64,000 bases of DNA from an uncultured Collinsella sp. (lineage in GTDB: Bacteria; Actinomycetota; Coriobacteriia; Coriobacteriales; Coriobacteriaceae): the NCBI GenBank assembly GCA_900542235.1, contig UQNB01000001.1:1-64000 (forward strand). Direction: 5' to 3'. Both the position numbers and the translations under genes were made by a program. Numbering within the stretch: position 1 is the first letter of the stretch; every line of letters starts with the position of its first letter. This document shows, in pieces, positions 8,613-17,969 of this stretch. The notes beneath the pieces were generated by a model. The model made no database searches, was not told where the DNA came from, and saw nothing but the letters and a program-made list of their open reading frames with translations.

Positions 8613-9689
8613 ATGAGTCTGATTGATGATCTGGTCAAACTCGAGGAAGAGGCCAAGGAGCTCGTCGCAGGCGCCGATGACGCCGCCAAGCTCGAGGCTG
8701 CGCGTGTTGAGCTGCTCGGTCGCAAGGGTCGTATCACCGGCTTGATGCGCATGATGGGCAAGCTCGCCCCCGAGGATCGTCCCGTGATGGGCAAGCGCGC
8801 CAACGAGATGCGCCAGCTGATCGAGGGCATGCTCGACGAGCGAAACACCGAGATGAAGGCCGCCGCCCTCAAGCGCGCACTCGAGCACGACGCCGTCGAC
8901 ATCACGCTGCCGGGCATCCGTCCGCAGATCGGCCACCAGCACCTGATCAAGCAAATCATCGAGGAGGCCGAGGACATCTTCTGCGGCATCGGCTACACCG
9001 TCGAGTCCGGCCCCATGGTCGACACCTCTTACTACAACTTCACCGCGCTCAACGCTCCCATGGATCACCCGAGCCGCTCGGCCCGCGATACCTTCTACGT
9101 GGTCGACAACAACCCCGGCAGCGTCGCGCACCCCGAGGCTCACGCCCACGGCGAGTCCGACGTGCTGCTGCGCACCCAGACTTCGGGCGTGCAGATCCAC
9201 ACTATGGAGTCGCAGAAGCCGCCCATCTACATGATCTGCCCGGGCACCGTCTACCGTCCCGACACGGCCGATGCCTGCCACCTGCCGCAGTTCAACCAGA
9301 TCGAGGGCCTGGTCGTCGACGAGGGCATCACCTTTGGCGACCTGAAGGGCACGCTCGACTACTTTGTTAAGTGCATGTTTGGCGAGGATCGCAAGACGCG
9401 TTACCGCCCGCACTTCTTCCCCTTCACCGAGCCCAGCTGCGAGGTGGACGTGAGCTGCCACGTGTGCGGCGGCAAGGGCTGCAACTTCTGCAAGCACAGC
9501 GGCTGGATCGAGATCTTGGGCTGCGGCATGGTCGACCCCAACGTCCTGATCAACTGCGGCATCGATCCCGAGAAGTACACCGGCTTCGCCTTTGGCATTG
9601 GCGCCGAGCGCGTCGCGGCCCTGCGCTACGACCTGCCCGACCTGCGAACGCTCATGACGGGCGATATGAGGTTCCTCAATCAGTTCTAG
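8613..9689 (+). CDS. pheS: phenylalanine--tRNA ligase alpha subunit
   Basis: The catalytic alpha subunit of the heterotetrameric class II synthetase that charges tRNA-Phe. The protein has 358 residues: an N-terminal coiled coil (about 1-85) and then the catalytic core with the family segment YRPDTADACHLPQFNQ. It also has a Cys-rich insert near 285-305 (CHVCGGKGCNFC) that may bind zinc, as in many bacterial PheS. I chose the ATG at 8613 because GAAAGGGAAG precedes it; the open frame reaches back through the T-box terminator. pheT follows 177 bp downstream after a palindromic spacer. Confidence 0.97.
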   Translation: MSLIDDLVKLEEEAKELVAGADDAAKLEAARVELLGRKGRITGLMRMMGKLAPEDRPVMGKRANEMRQLIEGMLDERNTEMKAAALKRALEHDAVDITLPGIRPQIGHQHLIKQIIEEAEDIFCGIGYTVESGPMVDTSYYNFTALNAPMDHPSRSARDTFYVVDNNPGSVAHPEAHAHGESDVLLRTQTSGVQIHTMESQKPPIYMICPGTVYRPDTADACHLPQFNQIEGLVVDEGITFGDLKGTLDYFVKCMFGEDRKTRYRPHFFPFTEPSCEVDVSCHVCGGKGCNFCKHSGWIEILGCGMVDPNVLINCGIDPEKYTGFAFGIGAERVAALRYDLPDLRTLMTGDMRFLNQF

Positions 9690-9694
9690 GGCAC

Positions 9695-9800
9695 CGTGTC
9701 CCGGCGGCTTTTCCAAGCACCGCACCTCGCCTTTCAATCGTCGGTTGCGTACCTAAGTACGCTGCCCTCCTCTTTCAAGGCAATCTGCGGCACTTGGACA
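9695..9800. repeat. palindromic pheS-pheT intergenic element
   Basis: Arms 9712-9737 (TCCAAGCACCGCACCTCGCC...) and 9771-9798 are imperfect reverse complements, and the centre holds the palindrome GCGTACCTAAGTACGC at 9747-9762. The outer ends GTGTCC/GGACAC extend the pairing, so almost the whole spacer can form one cruciform or hairpin. There is no T run, so a simple terminator is unlikely. It could set pheS/pheT mRNA processing or be a REP-like insertion. Confidence 0.7.
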
Positions 9801-9866
9801 CCCCTAAGGCGAACGTCTTCATTTGATATTCCTTTCTTTGCGGAGATTAAGAACTAGGAGAGCTAC

Positions 9867-12320
9867 ATGCGCGTTTCTTACGACTGGCTCAAGACCATGA
9901 TCGATATTCCGGAGGATCCCAAGACCCTTTCGGACGAATATATCCGTACCGGCACCGAGGTCGAGGCGATCGACACCGTGGGCGAGTCCTTCGACCACGT
10001 GGTGACCGCCAAGGTGCTCACCAAGACCCCGCACCCCGATAGCGACCACATGTATGTGTGCTCGGTCGACGTGGGTGACAAGAACCTCGACGCCGACGGC
10101 AATCCCGCTCCACTGCAAATCGTCTGCGGCGCGCAGAACTTCGAGGCCGGCGACCACATCGTCACGGCCATGATCGGCGCCGTGCTTCCCGGCGACGTCA
10201 AGATCAAGAAGAGCAAGCTCCGCGGCGTCGTGTCCATGGGCATGAACTGCTCCGCACGCGAGCTCGGCCTGGGCGGCGACCACTCCGGCATTATGATCCT
10301 GCCCGAGGATACGCCCTGCGGCATGCCGTTTGCCGAGTACGTGGGTTCGAGCGACACTGTGCTCGACTGCGAGATCACGCCCAACCGCCCCGACTGCCTG
10401 TCCATGATCGGCATGGCCCGCGAGACCGGCGCCATCTTCGACCGCGATTTCCACGTTGAGCTGCCCGCCATCAAGGCCGAGACCGGCCGCGCGACCGACG
10501 ACGAGCTTTCCGTCGAGATTGCCGACGAGGGCCTGTGCGACCGCTACGTCGCCCGCATCGTACGTAACGTGAAGGTCGGCCCCTCGCCCGACTGGATGGT
10601 CAAGCGCCTTAACGCCCTGGGCGTGCGCCCGCACAACAATATCGTCGACATCACCAACTATGTGATGATGCTCACCGGTCAGCCGCTGCACGCCTTTGAC
10701 CTGGACACCTTTGCCGAGCGCGATGGCCACCGCCGCGTGGTGGTTCGCGCCGCCCAGCAGGATGAGAAGTTCACGACGCTCGACGGCGAGGAGCGTACGC
10801 TCGACGCCGGCATGGGCCTTATCACCGACGGCGAGCGCCCCGTGGCGCTGGCCGGCGTTATGGGCGGCATGGATTCCGAGATCGAGGACGATACCGTCGA
10901 CGTGATGGTCGAGAGCGCCTGCTTCAACGCCGGTCGCACCTCGCACACCAGCCGCGATCTGTCGCTGATCTCCGACGCCTCCATTCGCTTTGAGCGCCAG
11001 GTCGACGAGACCGGCTGCGTGGATGTCGCCAACGTTACCTGCGCGCTGATCGAGGAGATCGCCGGCGGCGAGGTTGCTCCCGGCTATGTCGACGTTTTCC
11101 CCGCGCCCAAGACCATCGACAGCATTAAGCTGCGCCTGGCCCGCGTGCACGCCATCTGCGGTGCCGACATCGAGCCCGACTTTATCGAGCGTTCGCTCAC
11201 CCGTCTGGGCTGCACCGTCGAGCGCGACGGCGAGGACTTTATGGTTACCCCGCCGAGCTTCCGTCCCGACCTGCCGCGCGAGATCGACCTGATCGAGGAG
11301 GTCCTGCGCCTATGGGGCATGGGCCGTGTGGCGGCGACCATCCCGGCCGCTAAGAACCACATCGGCGGCCTGACCCGCGAGCAGAAGCTCACCCGCAAGG
11401 TCGGCGAGATCCTGCGCGCCTGCGGCCTCAACGAGACCACGACCTTTGGCTTTGCCGCCCCGGGCGACCTGGAGAAGATCGGCATGCCCACCGAGGGTCG
11501 CGGCTGCCCCGTGGTGCTCATGAACCCGCTGGTGGCCGAGCAGACCGAGATGCGCCGCTCGCTGCTGCCGGGCCTGCTGCAATCCGTGGCCTACAACGAG
11601 GCGCACGGTACGCCCAACGTGCACCTGTACGAGGTCGGCAGCCTGTTCCACGGTCGCGAGAACGCCAGCCTGCCCAAGGAGACCAAGTCCGTCGCGGGCG
11701 TGCTTTCGGGCCAGTGGAGCGAGCAGTCTTGGAACATGAAGTACCGCAAGCTGCGCTTTTTCTTTGGCAAGGGCATCGTCGAGGAGCTGCTCGCCCAGCT
11801 GCGCATCGAGAAGGTTCGCTTCCGTCCCGTCGAGGGCGAGGGCTATGCCTTTTTGCAGCCGGGTCGTGCGGCCGAGGTTCTGTCCGGCGGCACCGTGCTG
11901 GGTTGGGTCGGCGAGATCCACCCCGAGGCGCGCGAGGCCTGCGGCATCGACGAGGTTGTCGTTGCCTTTGAGCTTGACCTGGACAAGCTGATCAAGGGCG
12001 CCCGCAACCAGGAGAACTACCGCGAGTTCTCGCAGTACCCGGCCGTTGAGCACGACCTTGCCATTGTGGTCGACAATGCCGTGACCTGCGAGGATCTTGA
12101 GCGCCGTATTACCAGCGCCGGCGGCAAGCTGCTCGAGGGCGTGCGCCTGTTCGATGTCTACCGCGATCCGGTTCGTATCGGCAAGGGCAAGAAGTCCATG
12201 GCCTTTGCGCTTACATATCGCTCCGACGATCATACGCTTACCAGCGAAGAGGTCGAGAAGGCGCACCAAAAGATCGTCACCAAGGTATGCAAAGGCGTAA
12301 ACGGCGAGGTCCGCGGCTAG
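9867..12320 (+). CDS. pheT: phenylalanine--tRNA ligase beta subunit
   Basis: The beta subunit of PheRS, with 817 residues and the full bacterial domain order. It has an N-terminal tRNA-binding OB fold (about 40-155), the B3/B4 editing module (about 210-390) that clears Tyr-tRNA-Phe, B5 (about 415-485), the catalytic-like core (about 505-705), and a C-terminal ferredoxin-fold anticodon-binding domain (about 725-817). The ATG at 9867 follows AACTAGGAGAG. It is co-oriented with pheS and presumably under the same T-box. Confidence 0.97.
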   Translation: MRVSYDWLKTMIDIPEDPKTLSDEYIRTGTEVEAIDTVGESFDHVVTAKVLTKTPHPDSDHMYVCSVDVGDKNLDADGNPAPLQIVCGAQNFEAGDHIVTAMIGAVLPGDVKIKKSKLRGVVSMGMNCSARELGLGGDHSGIMILPEDTPCGMPFAEYVGSSDTVLDCEITPNRPDCLSMIGMARETGAIFDRDFHVELPAIKAETGRATDDELSVEIADEGLCDRYVARIVRNVKVGPSPDWMVKRLNALGVRPHNNIVDITNYVMMLTGQPLHAFDLDTFAERDGHRRVVVRAAQQDEKFTTLDGEERTLDAGMGLITDGERPVALAGVMGGMDSEIEDDTVDVMVESACFNAGRTSHTSRDLSLISDASIRFERQVDETGCVDVANVTCALIEEIAGGEVAPGYVDVFPAPKTIDSIKLRLARVHAICGADIEPDFIERSLTRLGCTVERDGEDFMVTPPSFRPDLPREIDLIEEVLRLWGMGRVAATIPAAKNHIGGLTREQKLTRKVGEILRACGLNETTTFGFAAPGDLEKIGMPTEGRGCPVVLMNPLVAEQTEMRRSLLPGLLQSVAYNEAHGTPNVHLYEVGSLFHGRENASLPKETKSVAGVLSGQWSEQSWNMKYRKLRFFFGKGIVEELLAQLRIEKVRFRPVEGEGYAFLQPGRAAEVLSGGTVLGWVGEIHPEAREACGIDEVVVAFELDLDKLIKGARNQENYREFSQYPAVEHDLAIVVDNAVTCEDLERRITSAGGKLLEGVRLFDVYRDPVRIGKGKKSMAFALTYRSDDHTLTSEEVEKAHQKIVTKVCKGVNGEVRG

Positions 12321-12441
12321 GGCTTGCGATGGGTATAGGTCAGCGGTGGCTGCTGCCGATCCTGCGTGACTGCTATGCTCGGTATAACGCATCGCTGAGC
12401 CTGCATATATGACACGCGCATTACATAACGGCGTGCTGCTT

Positions 12442-12564
12442 TTGTGGCGGCGCGCCGTTTTGCTATCATAGCCTGCGGCGTGTTACGAATCATCTAGCTC
12501 GTAACACTGATGAAATGGTTCAAGCGGCGTTGCAATTCTGTGCGCCGACAACCGGGAGGCGTAT
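12442..12564 (+). promoter_or_regulatory. promoter and structured leader of the cbiMQO operon
   Basis: TTGTGG (12442-12447), a 16-bp spacer and TATCAT (12464-12469) form a plausible promoter. The about 90-nt leader starts with a perfect 9-bp stem GTGTTACGA/TCGTAACAC (12480-12507). A GGCG...CGCC element then follows near 12525-12550, just before the ribosome binding site GGGAGG. I do not find the GCCACTG box of cobalamin riboswitches. A metal-sensing leader is possible but unproven. Confidence 0.5.
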
Positions 12565-13647
12565 ATGCACATTCCAGATAATTATCTGTCCCCGCAGACC
12601 GATGCCGTTATGGCGGTGGCGATGGTGCCCGTATGGGTTCACTGCATCAAGAAAGTGCGCGCCACGCTCGATCGCGAGCATATGGCCTTTCTGGGTATTT
12701 GCGCTGCGTTCTCCTTTTTGCTCATGATGTTCAACGTGCCGCTGCCCGGCGGCACCACTGGTCACGCTGTTGGTGGCGCGCTCATCACGCTGCTGCTGGG
12801 CCCCGAGGCTGCTGCCATTGCAGTCTCGGTTGCACTCGCGCTGCAGGCGCTGCTGTTTGGCGACGGCGGCGTTCTGTCGTTTGGCGCCAACTGCTTTAAC
12901 ATGGCCTTTGTGCTGCCGTTTGTCGCTGCTATCGTGTTCCGTGCGCTCAACAGCCGTCTGCACGACAAGAGCTGGGGCACCTCGGTTTCTGCCATCGTGA
13001 GCGGTTGGGTCGGCCTGTGCCTGGCGGCCCTGTGCGCGGCAATCGAGTTTGGTATTCAGCCGATGCTCTTCACCAACGCTTCGGGCGCCCCTCTGTACTG
13101 CCCCTTCCCGCTGTCCGTGGCTATTCCGGCCATGTTGATCCCGCATATGCTGGTTGCCGGCGTGATCGAGGGCGTGGCGACGGCCGCCATCTACGGCTTC
13201 ATTAAGAAGACGGCGCCGAGCATTATCGTCGGCCCCGAAGCCGCCGATGGCCAGCTTGCCGCCGATGGTACCGCCAAGAAGACTTCCCTGATTCCCACGC
13301 TCATTCTGGTCGCCGTGCTTGTCGTGGCTACGCCGCTCGGCTTGCTCGCCACCGGTGACGCCTGGGGTGAGTGGGACGCCGAGGGCGCCGCGACCGCCGT
13401 TCAGGAGGCTGGCGACGACAGCCTGCAGGCTTCGGTCGGCCTCGATACCCCGACCTTTGCCGACGCCCTGCCCACGGGCGATTATCTGCAGGCCTATTCC
13501 GAGGAGCAGGGTCTTGGCTTTGCCGGCCAGGCTGCCATGTATATCCTCTCGGGCGTGATTGGCGTGGCGGTGCTGACCATCGCATTCCGCCTGGTCTCGC
13601 TGACGGTCAAGGAAAGCGGTGCTCATGGCAATAGCCGAGCTGCCTAG
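12565..13647 (+). CDS. cbiM: cobalt/nickel ECF transporter substrate-binding membrane protein, CbiM/NikM type with C-terminal fused domain
   Basis: The S component of an energy-coupling factor importer for Co2+ or Ni2+. The N terminus MHIPDNYLSP carries the family's invariant Met-His metal-ligand motif, which requires the start to be exactly at this ATG. About six membrane helices follow to residue 220. After them comes a second region of the PDGLE/NikN kind: a helix, TPLGLLATGDAWGEW, an extracytoplasmic loop, and a final helix near 330-350. This replaces the separate small subunit CbiN/NikN, and none is encoded nearby. It overlaps cbiQ by 23 bp. The sequence alone does not tell Co from Ni. 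Confidence 0.9.
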   Translation: MHIPDNYLSPQTDAVMAVAMVPVWVHCIKKVRATLDREHMAFLGICAAFSFLLMMFNVPLPGGTTGHAVGGALITLLLGPEAAAIAVSVALALQALLFGDGGVLSFGANCFNMAFVLPFVAAIVFRALNSRLHDKSWGTSVSAIVSGWVGLCLAALCAAIEFGIQPMLFTNASGAPLYCPFPLSVAIPAMLIPHMLVAGVIEGVATAAIYGFIKKTAPSIIVGPEAADGQLAADGTAKKTSLIPTLILVAVLVVATPLGLLATGDAWGEWDAEGAATAVQEAGDDSLQASVGLDTPTFADALPTGDYLQAYSEEQGLGFAGQAAMYILSGVIGVAVLTIAFRLVSLTVKESGAHGNSRAA

Positions 13648-14461
13648 CTGGCTTACGGTCGAGCAGCGTTACGAGCCCGCGGGGGCTCGACATCGTGTGA
13701 TGCAAAAGAATGTCCTACACCTGGCGAGCCTGCTTGAGCGGGTTCGCCTGGGTGGAGGCGCACACGAGGGCGGGTCGATGGTCGACCGCGCCCTTTCTTG
13801 CGTTTCGGCGCCGGTGCGCCTGGTGGGGATGTTCGTCTGCGTTCTGTGCGTGTACCTGACACAGAGCCCGCTGTACCTCATGTTGATGGCGGCTATCGCG
13901 CTGGTGCTCGTTGCCGTGCGCCCCGTACGCGGGCTGCGGGCAACCTTTGTGCCGGCACTTGGCGCTGCGGGGCTCGCGGTGGTTTTGGCACTACCTGCCC
14001 TGCTGCTGGGCGCGTCTGCCACGGGCGCCATGCTCAAGATTGCGCTCAAGACGTTCATTAATGTGTCGCTGGTGCTGGGCGTTTCATGGACGCTTACCTG
14101 GAGCCGCATGTCGGCGGCGCTCAAAATGTTGCACCTGCCCGACGAGGTCATCTTTACGTTTGATATGGCGCTCAAGCATATCGAGGTGCTGGGACGCACG
14201 GCGCACGATCTGTGCGAATCGGTCATGCTGCGCAGCGTGGGTCGTGCGCCTGCGGGTTTTTCGCGCACCGACTCGCTGGCGGGTATCATGGGCATGACGT
14301 TTATCAAGGCGATGGAATGCAGCCACGCGATGGACGAGGCTATGCTTTGCCGCGGCTTTGCCGGTGCGTATCCGGCGCCCGCGCGCGCCGGGTTTGGCTG
14401 GCGCGATGCGGTCTATGCGGCCGGCGTGGCACTGCTGGCAGTGTTGTGCGCCGTGCTGTAG
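13625..14461 (+). CDS. cbiQ: ECF transporter T component (CbiQ-like)
   Basis: A 279-residue EcfT/CbiQ-family transmembrane coupling protein that links the S component to the ATPase. Hydrophobic helices lie near residues 60-110, 120-145 and at the C terminus. The coupling-helix region with Ala-Arg-Gly-like signatures is partly recognisable (LRSVGRAPAG and AMLCRGFAG near 200-245). The ATG at 13625 is preceded by AAGGAAAG inside the cbiM 3' end, so the two genes are translationally coupled. Confidence 0.85.
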   Translation: MAIAELPSWLTVEQRYEPAGARHRVMQKNVLHLASLLERVRLGGGAHEGGSMVDRALSCVSAPVRLVGMFVCVLCVYLTQSPLYLMLMAAIALVLVAVRPVRGLRATFVPALGAAGLAVVLALPALLLGASATGAMLKIALKTFINVSLVLGVSWTLTWSRMSAALKMLHLPDEVIFTFDMALKHIEVLGRTAHDLCESVMLRSVGRAPAGFSRTDSLAGIMGMTFIKAMECSHAMDEAMLCRGFAGAYPAPARAGFGWRDAVYAAGVALLAVLCAVL

Positions 14462-14507
14462 GCGCTGCTGGTTCTTGCTGGGGATGCAAATAGGGAAGGG
14501 CGACGTT

Positions 14508-15275
14508 TTGACGATCGATATGAATAGTGCGGCGGGCACGAACGGTGCGGGCAGCGAGGCCGCGCCGCTCATCGAGCTGCGCAACGTGGTGTTCTCATAT
14601 ACGGGGCATACGGTGGTCGACGTCGTTTCGCTGCAGGTCGATCGTGGTGAACTCGTTGCCCTGCTTGGTCCTAACGGTTGTGGCAAGACGACGATCATGC
14701 GCCTTATTAACGGCCTTGAGCTCACGGACGCGGGTGCGTACCTGTTCGATGGGCGCGTGGTCGATGCGACATATCTCAAGGATTCCGCAGCCGCTCAGCG
14801 TTTTCATCAGCGCGTGGGCTTTGTGTTCCAGAATGCCGACGCCCAGCTGTTCTGTGCCACGGTGGGCGAGGAAGTTGCTTTTGGTCCCGCGCAGATGGGG
14901 CTGCCGACAGACGAGCTCGAGCGCCGCGTCCGCGATGCCATGGAGCTGTTCCAGGTTGCCGATCTGGTCGATGCCTCGCCCTATCAGCTTTCGGGCGGGC
15001 AAAAGAAGCGCGTTGCGCTGGCGGCAGTCGTATCGATGAACCCCGATATCCTAGTGCTCGATGAGCCCACCAACGGGCTCGATGAGGATTCGTGCGACAT
15101 CGTAGTCAACTTTTTGCTGGCCTACGTTGCTGCCGGTAAGACGGTTTTGATGAGTACGCACCATCAAGATTTGGTGCGCCGCTTGGGGGCCCGTGCCATC
15201 TATATCGATCGATATCACCATGTGGTCGAGGCGCCTTCGCCGTCGTATGGAACCGAGAGCGGTGCTGCGGAATAG
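14508..15275 (+). CDS. cbiO: ECF transporter ATPase (CbiO-like)
   Basis: The ABC ATPase that powers the cobalt/nickel ECF importer. Walker A GPNGCGKTT is at residues 54-62, then come the signature LSGGQKKR, Walker B ILVLDEP and the D loop NGLDED. I chose the TTG at 14508 because GGGAAGGG lies 7 nt upstream. The ATG at 14520 is the alternative, and starts further upstream overlap cbiQ without a ribosome binding site. The protein is 255 residues, normal for CbiO. With cbiM and cbiQ it makes a complete importer. Confidence 0.88.
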   Translation: MTIDMNSAAGTNGAGSEAAPLIELRNVVFSYTGHTVVDVVSLQVDRGELVALLGPNGCGKTTIMRLINGLELTDAGAYLFDGRVVDATYLKDSAAAQRFHQRVGFVFQNADAQLFCATVGEEVAFGPAQMGLPTDELERRVRDAMELFQVADLVDASPYQLSGGQKKRVALAAVVSMNPDILVLDEPTNGLDEDSCDIVVNFLLAYVAAGKTVLMSTHHQDLVRRLGARAIYIDRYHHVVEAPSPSYGTESGAAE

Positions 15276-15355
15276 TTGCTGCGTAGAGGATGCGTAGCCG
15301 CCCGCGCGGCTTTGCCGTGATGGTATAGTTATCCAGGTTTTTTATGGGGGTGGCT

Positions 15356-16204
15356 ATGCCAAGCTGGAACATTCATATCGCTCAAACGGAGCGCTTGCTG
15401 ACACGTGCTAGCGTGCTTGCCGATAGCGTGCGCGACCGCAATGCCTTTTTGTTTGGCTGCGTGGTTCCGGACATCTTTGTGGGCTACATGGTTCCCGGCA
15501 TTGCCGATCCCATCCCGTACCGCATCACGCACTTTGCTAAGCCCGAGCCTATCCCCAAACCACGCGAGCACGAGTTCTGGGATACCTATGTGACGCCGCT
15601 GCTTAAAAGTTCGCCCACCGGTGCGCCAGCCGCGGCGACCTCGATTATCGAGGAGCGCGAGCGACTGAACCGCGTGCACTATCCCCAACGCTACAAGGAT
15701 GCCGAGCCGGTTGCCGGTCCCGGCGCCTGTGAGTTCTCGCTTGCGTCCGAAGATGTGGCGCAGTCGCTGCTCGATTTAACGCTGGGCGTCTGGTCGCATC
15801 TGGTGGCCGATACCGTATGGAATACGCGCGTGAATCAGTATCTGGAGGCGCACGGCGGCAAGCCGTGCGAGGAATTCCGCATTAAAAAGCAGGGCGATTT
15901 TGACTGGTTTGGTAAGACGCTCGGCATTGTTTCCATCCCGCGTGCGACCGATCGTCTGTATACCGCTGCGGCACGTTTTGGGCAGTATCCCATCCATAAG
16001 GAGTATGTGCTCAAGACCATCGGCGTTATGCACGAGATTGTGCGCGAAAACCCCGGTGAGCCCGATCATCCGCCATACCGCCTGCTAACTGAGGAGTTTT
16101 TCGATGCAACGTTTACCGAGGTCATCGAGCTGACCGAGGCGGGATTTGCGGCTCGCGTTGCTGCTTCTGACGTTCCCGCAGTCCCCCTGATCGCTAGCTG
16201 CTAG
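15356..16204 (+). CDS. zinc-dependent phospholipase C-like protein
   Basis: A 282-residue protein starting MPSWNIHIAQTERLL, which resembles the N terminus of the zinc-dependent phospholipase C family, where an N-terminal Trp and following His/Asp residues bind metals. Further candidate ligands are CVVPDIF (about residue 40), the His of RITHFAKPEP (about 60) and GVWSHLVAD (about 150). I see no signal peptide, so a cytoplasmic metal hydrolase of the PLC fold is more likely than a secreted toxin. GGGGG precedes the chosen ATG. It lies after cbiO and ends at a terminator shared with pyk. Confidence 0.7.
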   Translation: MPSWNIHIAQTERLLTRASVLADSVRDRNAFLFGCVVPDIFVGYMVPGIADPIPYRITHFAKPEPIPKPREHEFWDTYVTPLLKSSPTGAPAAATSIIEERERLNRVHYPQRYKDAEPVAGPGACEFSLASEDVAQSLLDLTLGVWSHLVADTVWNTRVNQYLEAHGGKPCEEFRIKKQGDFDWFGKTLGIVSIPRATDRLYTAAARFGQYPIHKEYVLKTIGVMHEIVRENPGEPDHPPYRLLTEEFFDATFTEVIELTEAGFAARVAASDVPAVPLIASC

Positions 16205-16341
16205 CCGGCCGGCTTAACGGTGAACAGTTCATTCCAATTGACCAACGGCTCCCGTCGCAGGGCGTCTTCGGTGGTGCGCTCGGCATCGGAGAGGCTTGCG
16301 ACTGAACACAAATCGATGATGCGGCATACGAAGAAGGTCTA

Positions 16342-16378
16342 AAAAGGGCCCGGAAGGCAAAGCCTTCCGGGCCCTTTT
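16342..16378 (-). terminator. bidirectional terminator between the PLC-like gene and pyk
   Basis: Perfect 17-bp stem AAAAGGGCCCGGAAGGC/GCCTTCCGGGCCCTTTT with a 3-nt loop. On the minus strand it follows the pyk stop; the plus strand also ends in TTTT. Confidence 0.92.
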
Positions 16379-16406
16379 GCAATGCAAGCGTGCTTGCAAG
16401 TGCGAT

Positions 16407-17867
16407 TTAGCGCACCTGAGCGACGTAAGCGACGTTGGTCGAGGAGACCTTGTCCTCGAGCTGAACACTCATGCGGGGATCGCCGGCGGTAGCGACGGTC
16501 AGATCGCCGGCCTCGACGTAGCCGAGCTCCTTAGCGGTCTCGATCGCCTTGACGATCGTGCCGTTGACGGTGCCCTGGGTAATCTCGGCCTGGTGCGGGA
16601 TAACGCCCCAGTACATGATCATCTGCTGGACGGCCCACTCGTGGCGGGAGAACGCGCAGATCGGCATGTTGGGACGGAAGTGCGAGATCAGGCGTGCGGT
16701 ACGACCGGTGGTCGTCGGCACGGTGATGCACTTGGCGCCAACGGTGGTGGCCATGTTCACAGCGGACATACCCACAACGTTGTTGACGACGCGGGTGCCG
16801 TGAGCGTCGGCCGGAACCTCGAGCGGAGCGTGGGCCGGGAGGTACTTCTCGGTCTCGAGAGCAATGCTGGCCTGCATCTTAACGGCCTCGACCGGGTACT
16901 TACCGGCAGCGGACTCGCCAGAGAGCATAACGGCGTCGGTGCCGTCGTAGATGGCGTTAGCAACGTCGGCAACCTCGGCGCGCGTCGGGCGCGGGTTCTG
17001 CTGCATGGAGTCGAGCATCTGCGTAGCGGTGATAACGGGCTTGTAGGCCGCGTTGCACTTGGCGATGATCTCCTTCTGGATGTGCGGAACGAGCTCGGGC
17101 TTGATCTCGATACCCAGGTCGCCACGGGCGACCATGATGCCGTCGGAAGCCTCGAGGATCTCGTCGAAGTTCTCGACGCCCAGGGCGCACTCGATCTTCG
17201 GGAAGATCGTCACGTGCTCGCCACCGTTCTCGCGGCAAAGCTTGCGGATGCCGCGGACGGACTCGCCGTCACGGATGAAGGAAGCGGCGATGTAGTCGAT
17301 GTTCTCGGTCAGGCCAAAGAGGATGTCCTGACGATCGCGCTCGGTGATGGCGGGCAGCGAGATGTTGACGTTGGGCATGTTGACGCCCTTGCGCTCGCCG
17401 ATCAGGCCGTCGTTCTTAACGACGCAGGTCATGTCCTGGCCGCTGACGGACTCGACCTCGAGGGCAACCAGGCCGTCATCGATCAGGATGAGGGAGCCCT
17501 TCTCGACCTCGGAAGGCAGAGCCAGGTAGTCGAGGGAGATGTGCTCAGCGGTGCCGTGGAAATCCTCGGACGTGGGCTGAGCGGTGACGACGATCTTATC
17601 GCCGGTCTTGACGGCAACCTTCTTGCCGTCGACCAGAAGGCCGGTGCGGACCTCGGGGCCCTTGGTGTCGAGCAGGATGCCGACAGGCAGACCGAGCTCC
17701 TTGGAAATACGGCGGACGCGCTCGATGCGACCGTGGTGCTCGTCGTAGGAGCCGTGCGAGAAGTTAAAACGGGCGACGTTCATGCCCGCCTTGATCATCT
17801 CGCGGATGGTCTCGTCGCTATCGCAGGCGGGACCCATGGTGCATACAATCTTAGTGCGCTTGTACAT
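16407..17867 (-). CDS. pyk: pyruvate kinase
   Basis: Catalyses phosphoenolpyruvate plus ADP to pyruvate plus ATP, the last step of glycolysis. The protein has 486 residues and starts MYKRTKIVCTMGPA. The active-site signature region is IFPKIECALGVENF with the catalytic Lys (about residue 218), then MVARGDLGIE. The C-terminal allosteric domain is present. There is no extra PEP-utiliser domain, unlike Bacillus-type enzymes. The start at 17867 has GATGGAGG upstream. Confidence 0.96.
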   Translation of the reverse strand: MYKRTKIVCTMGPACDSDETIREMIKAGMNVARFNFSHGSYDEHHGRIERVRRISKELGLPVGILLDTKGPEVRTGLLVDGKKVAVKTGDKIVVTAQPTSEDFHGTAEHISLDYLALPSEVEKGSLILIDDGLVALEVESVSGQDMTCVVKNDGLIGERKGVNMPNVNISLPAITERDRQDILFGLTENIDYIAASFIRDGESVRGIRKLCRENGGEHVTIFPKIECALGVENFDEILEASDGIMVARGDLGIEIKPELVPHIQKEIIAKCNAAYKPVITATQMLDSMQQNPRPTRAEVADVANAIYDGTDAVMLSGESAAGKYPVEAVKMQASIALETEKYLPAHAPLEVPADAHGTRVVNNVVGMSAVNMATTVGAKCITVPTTTGRTARLISHFRPNMPICAFSRHEWAVQQMIMYWGVIPHQAEITQGTVNGTIVKAIETAKELGYVEAGDLTVATAGDPRMSVQLEDKVSSTNVAYVAQVR

Positions 17868-17930
17868 TCAGACCTCCATCTGACATCGTCTTGCGCTGAT
17901 AGATAAACCATAAGAAATAAAACCGAGATG

Positions 17931-17961
17931 ATTATAACGAAATGCCGACCGAATACCCCAA
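17931..17961 (-). promoter_or_regulatory. promoter of pyk
   Basis: A perfect TATAAT (17936-17931 on the minus strand) lies 64 bp upstream of the pyk start. The -35 is weak (TTGGGG at 17961-17956, 19-bp spacer). Confidence 0.55.
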
Positions 17962-17969
17962 AAAATCGA

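Noticed and set aside
12321..12564. Cobalamin riboswitch before cbiM
   Set aside because: No GCCACTG-type B12 box and the leader is only about 90 nt after the promoter.
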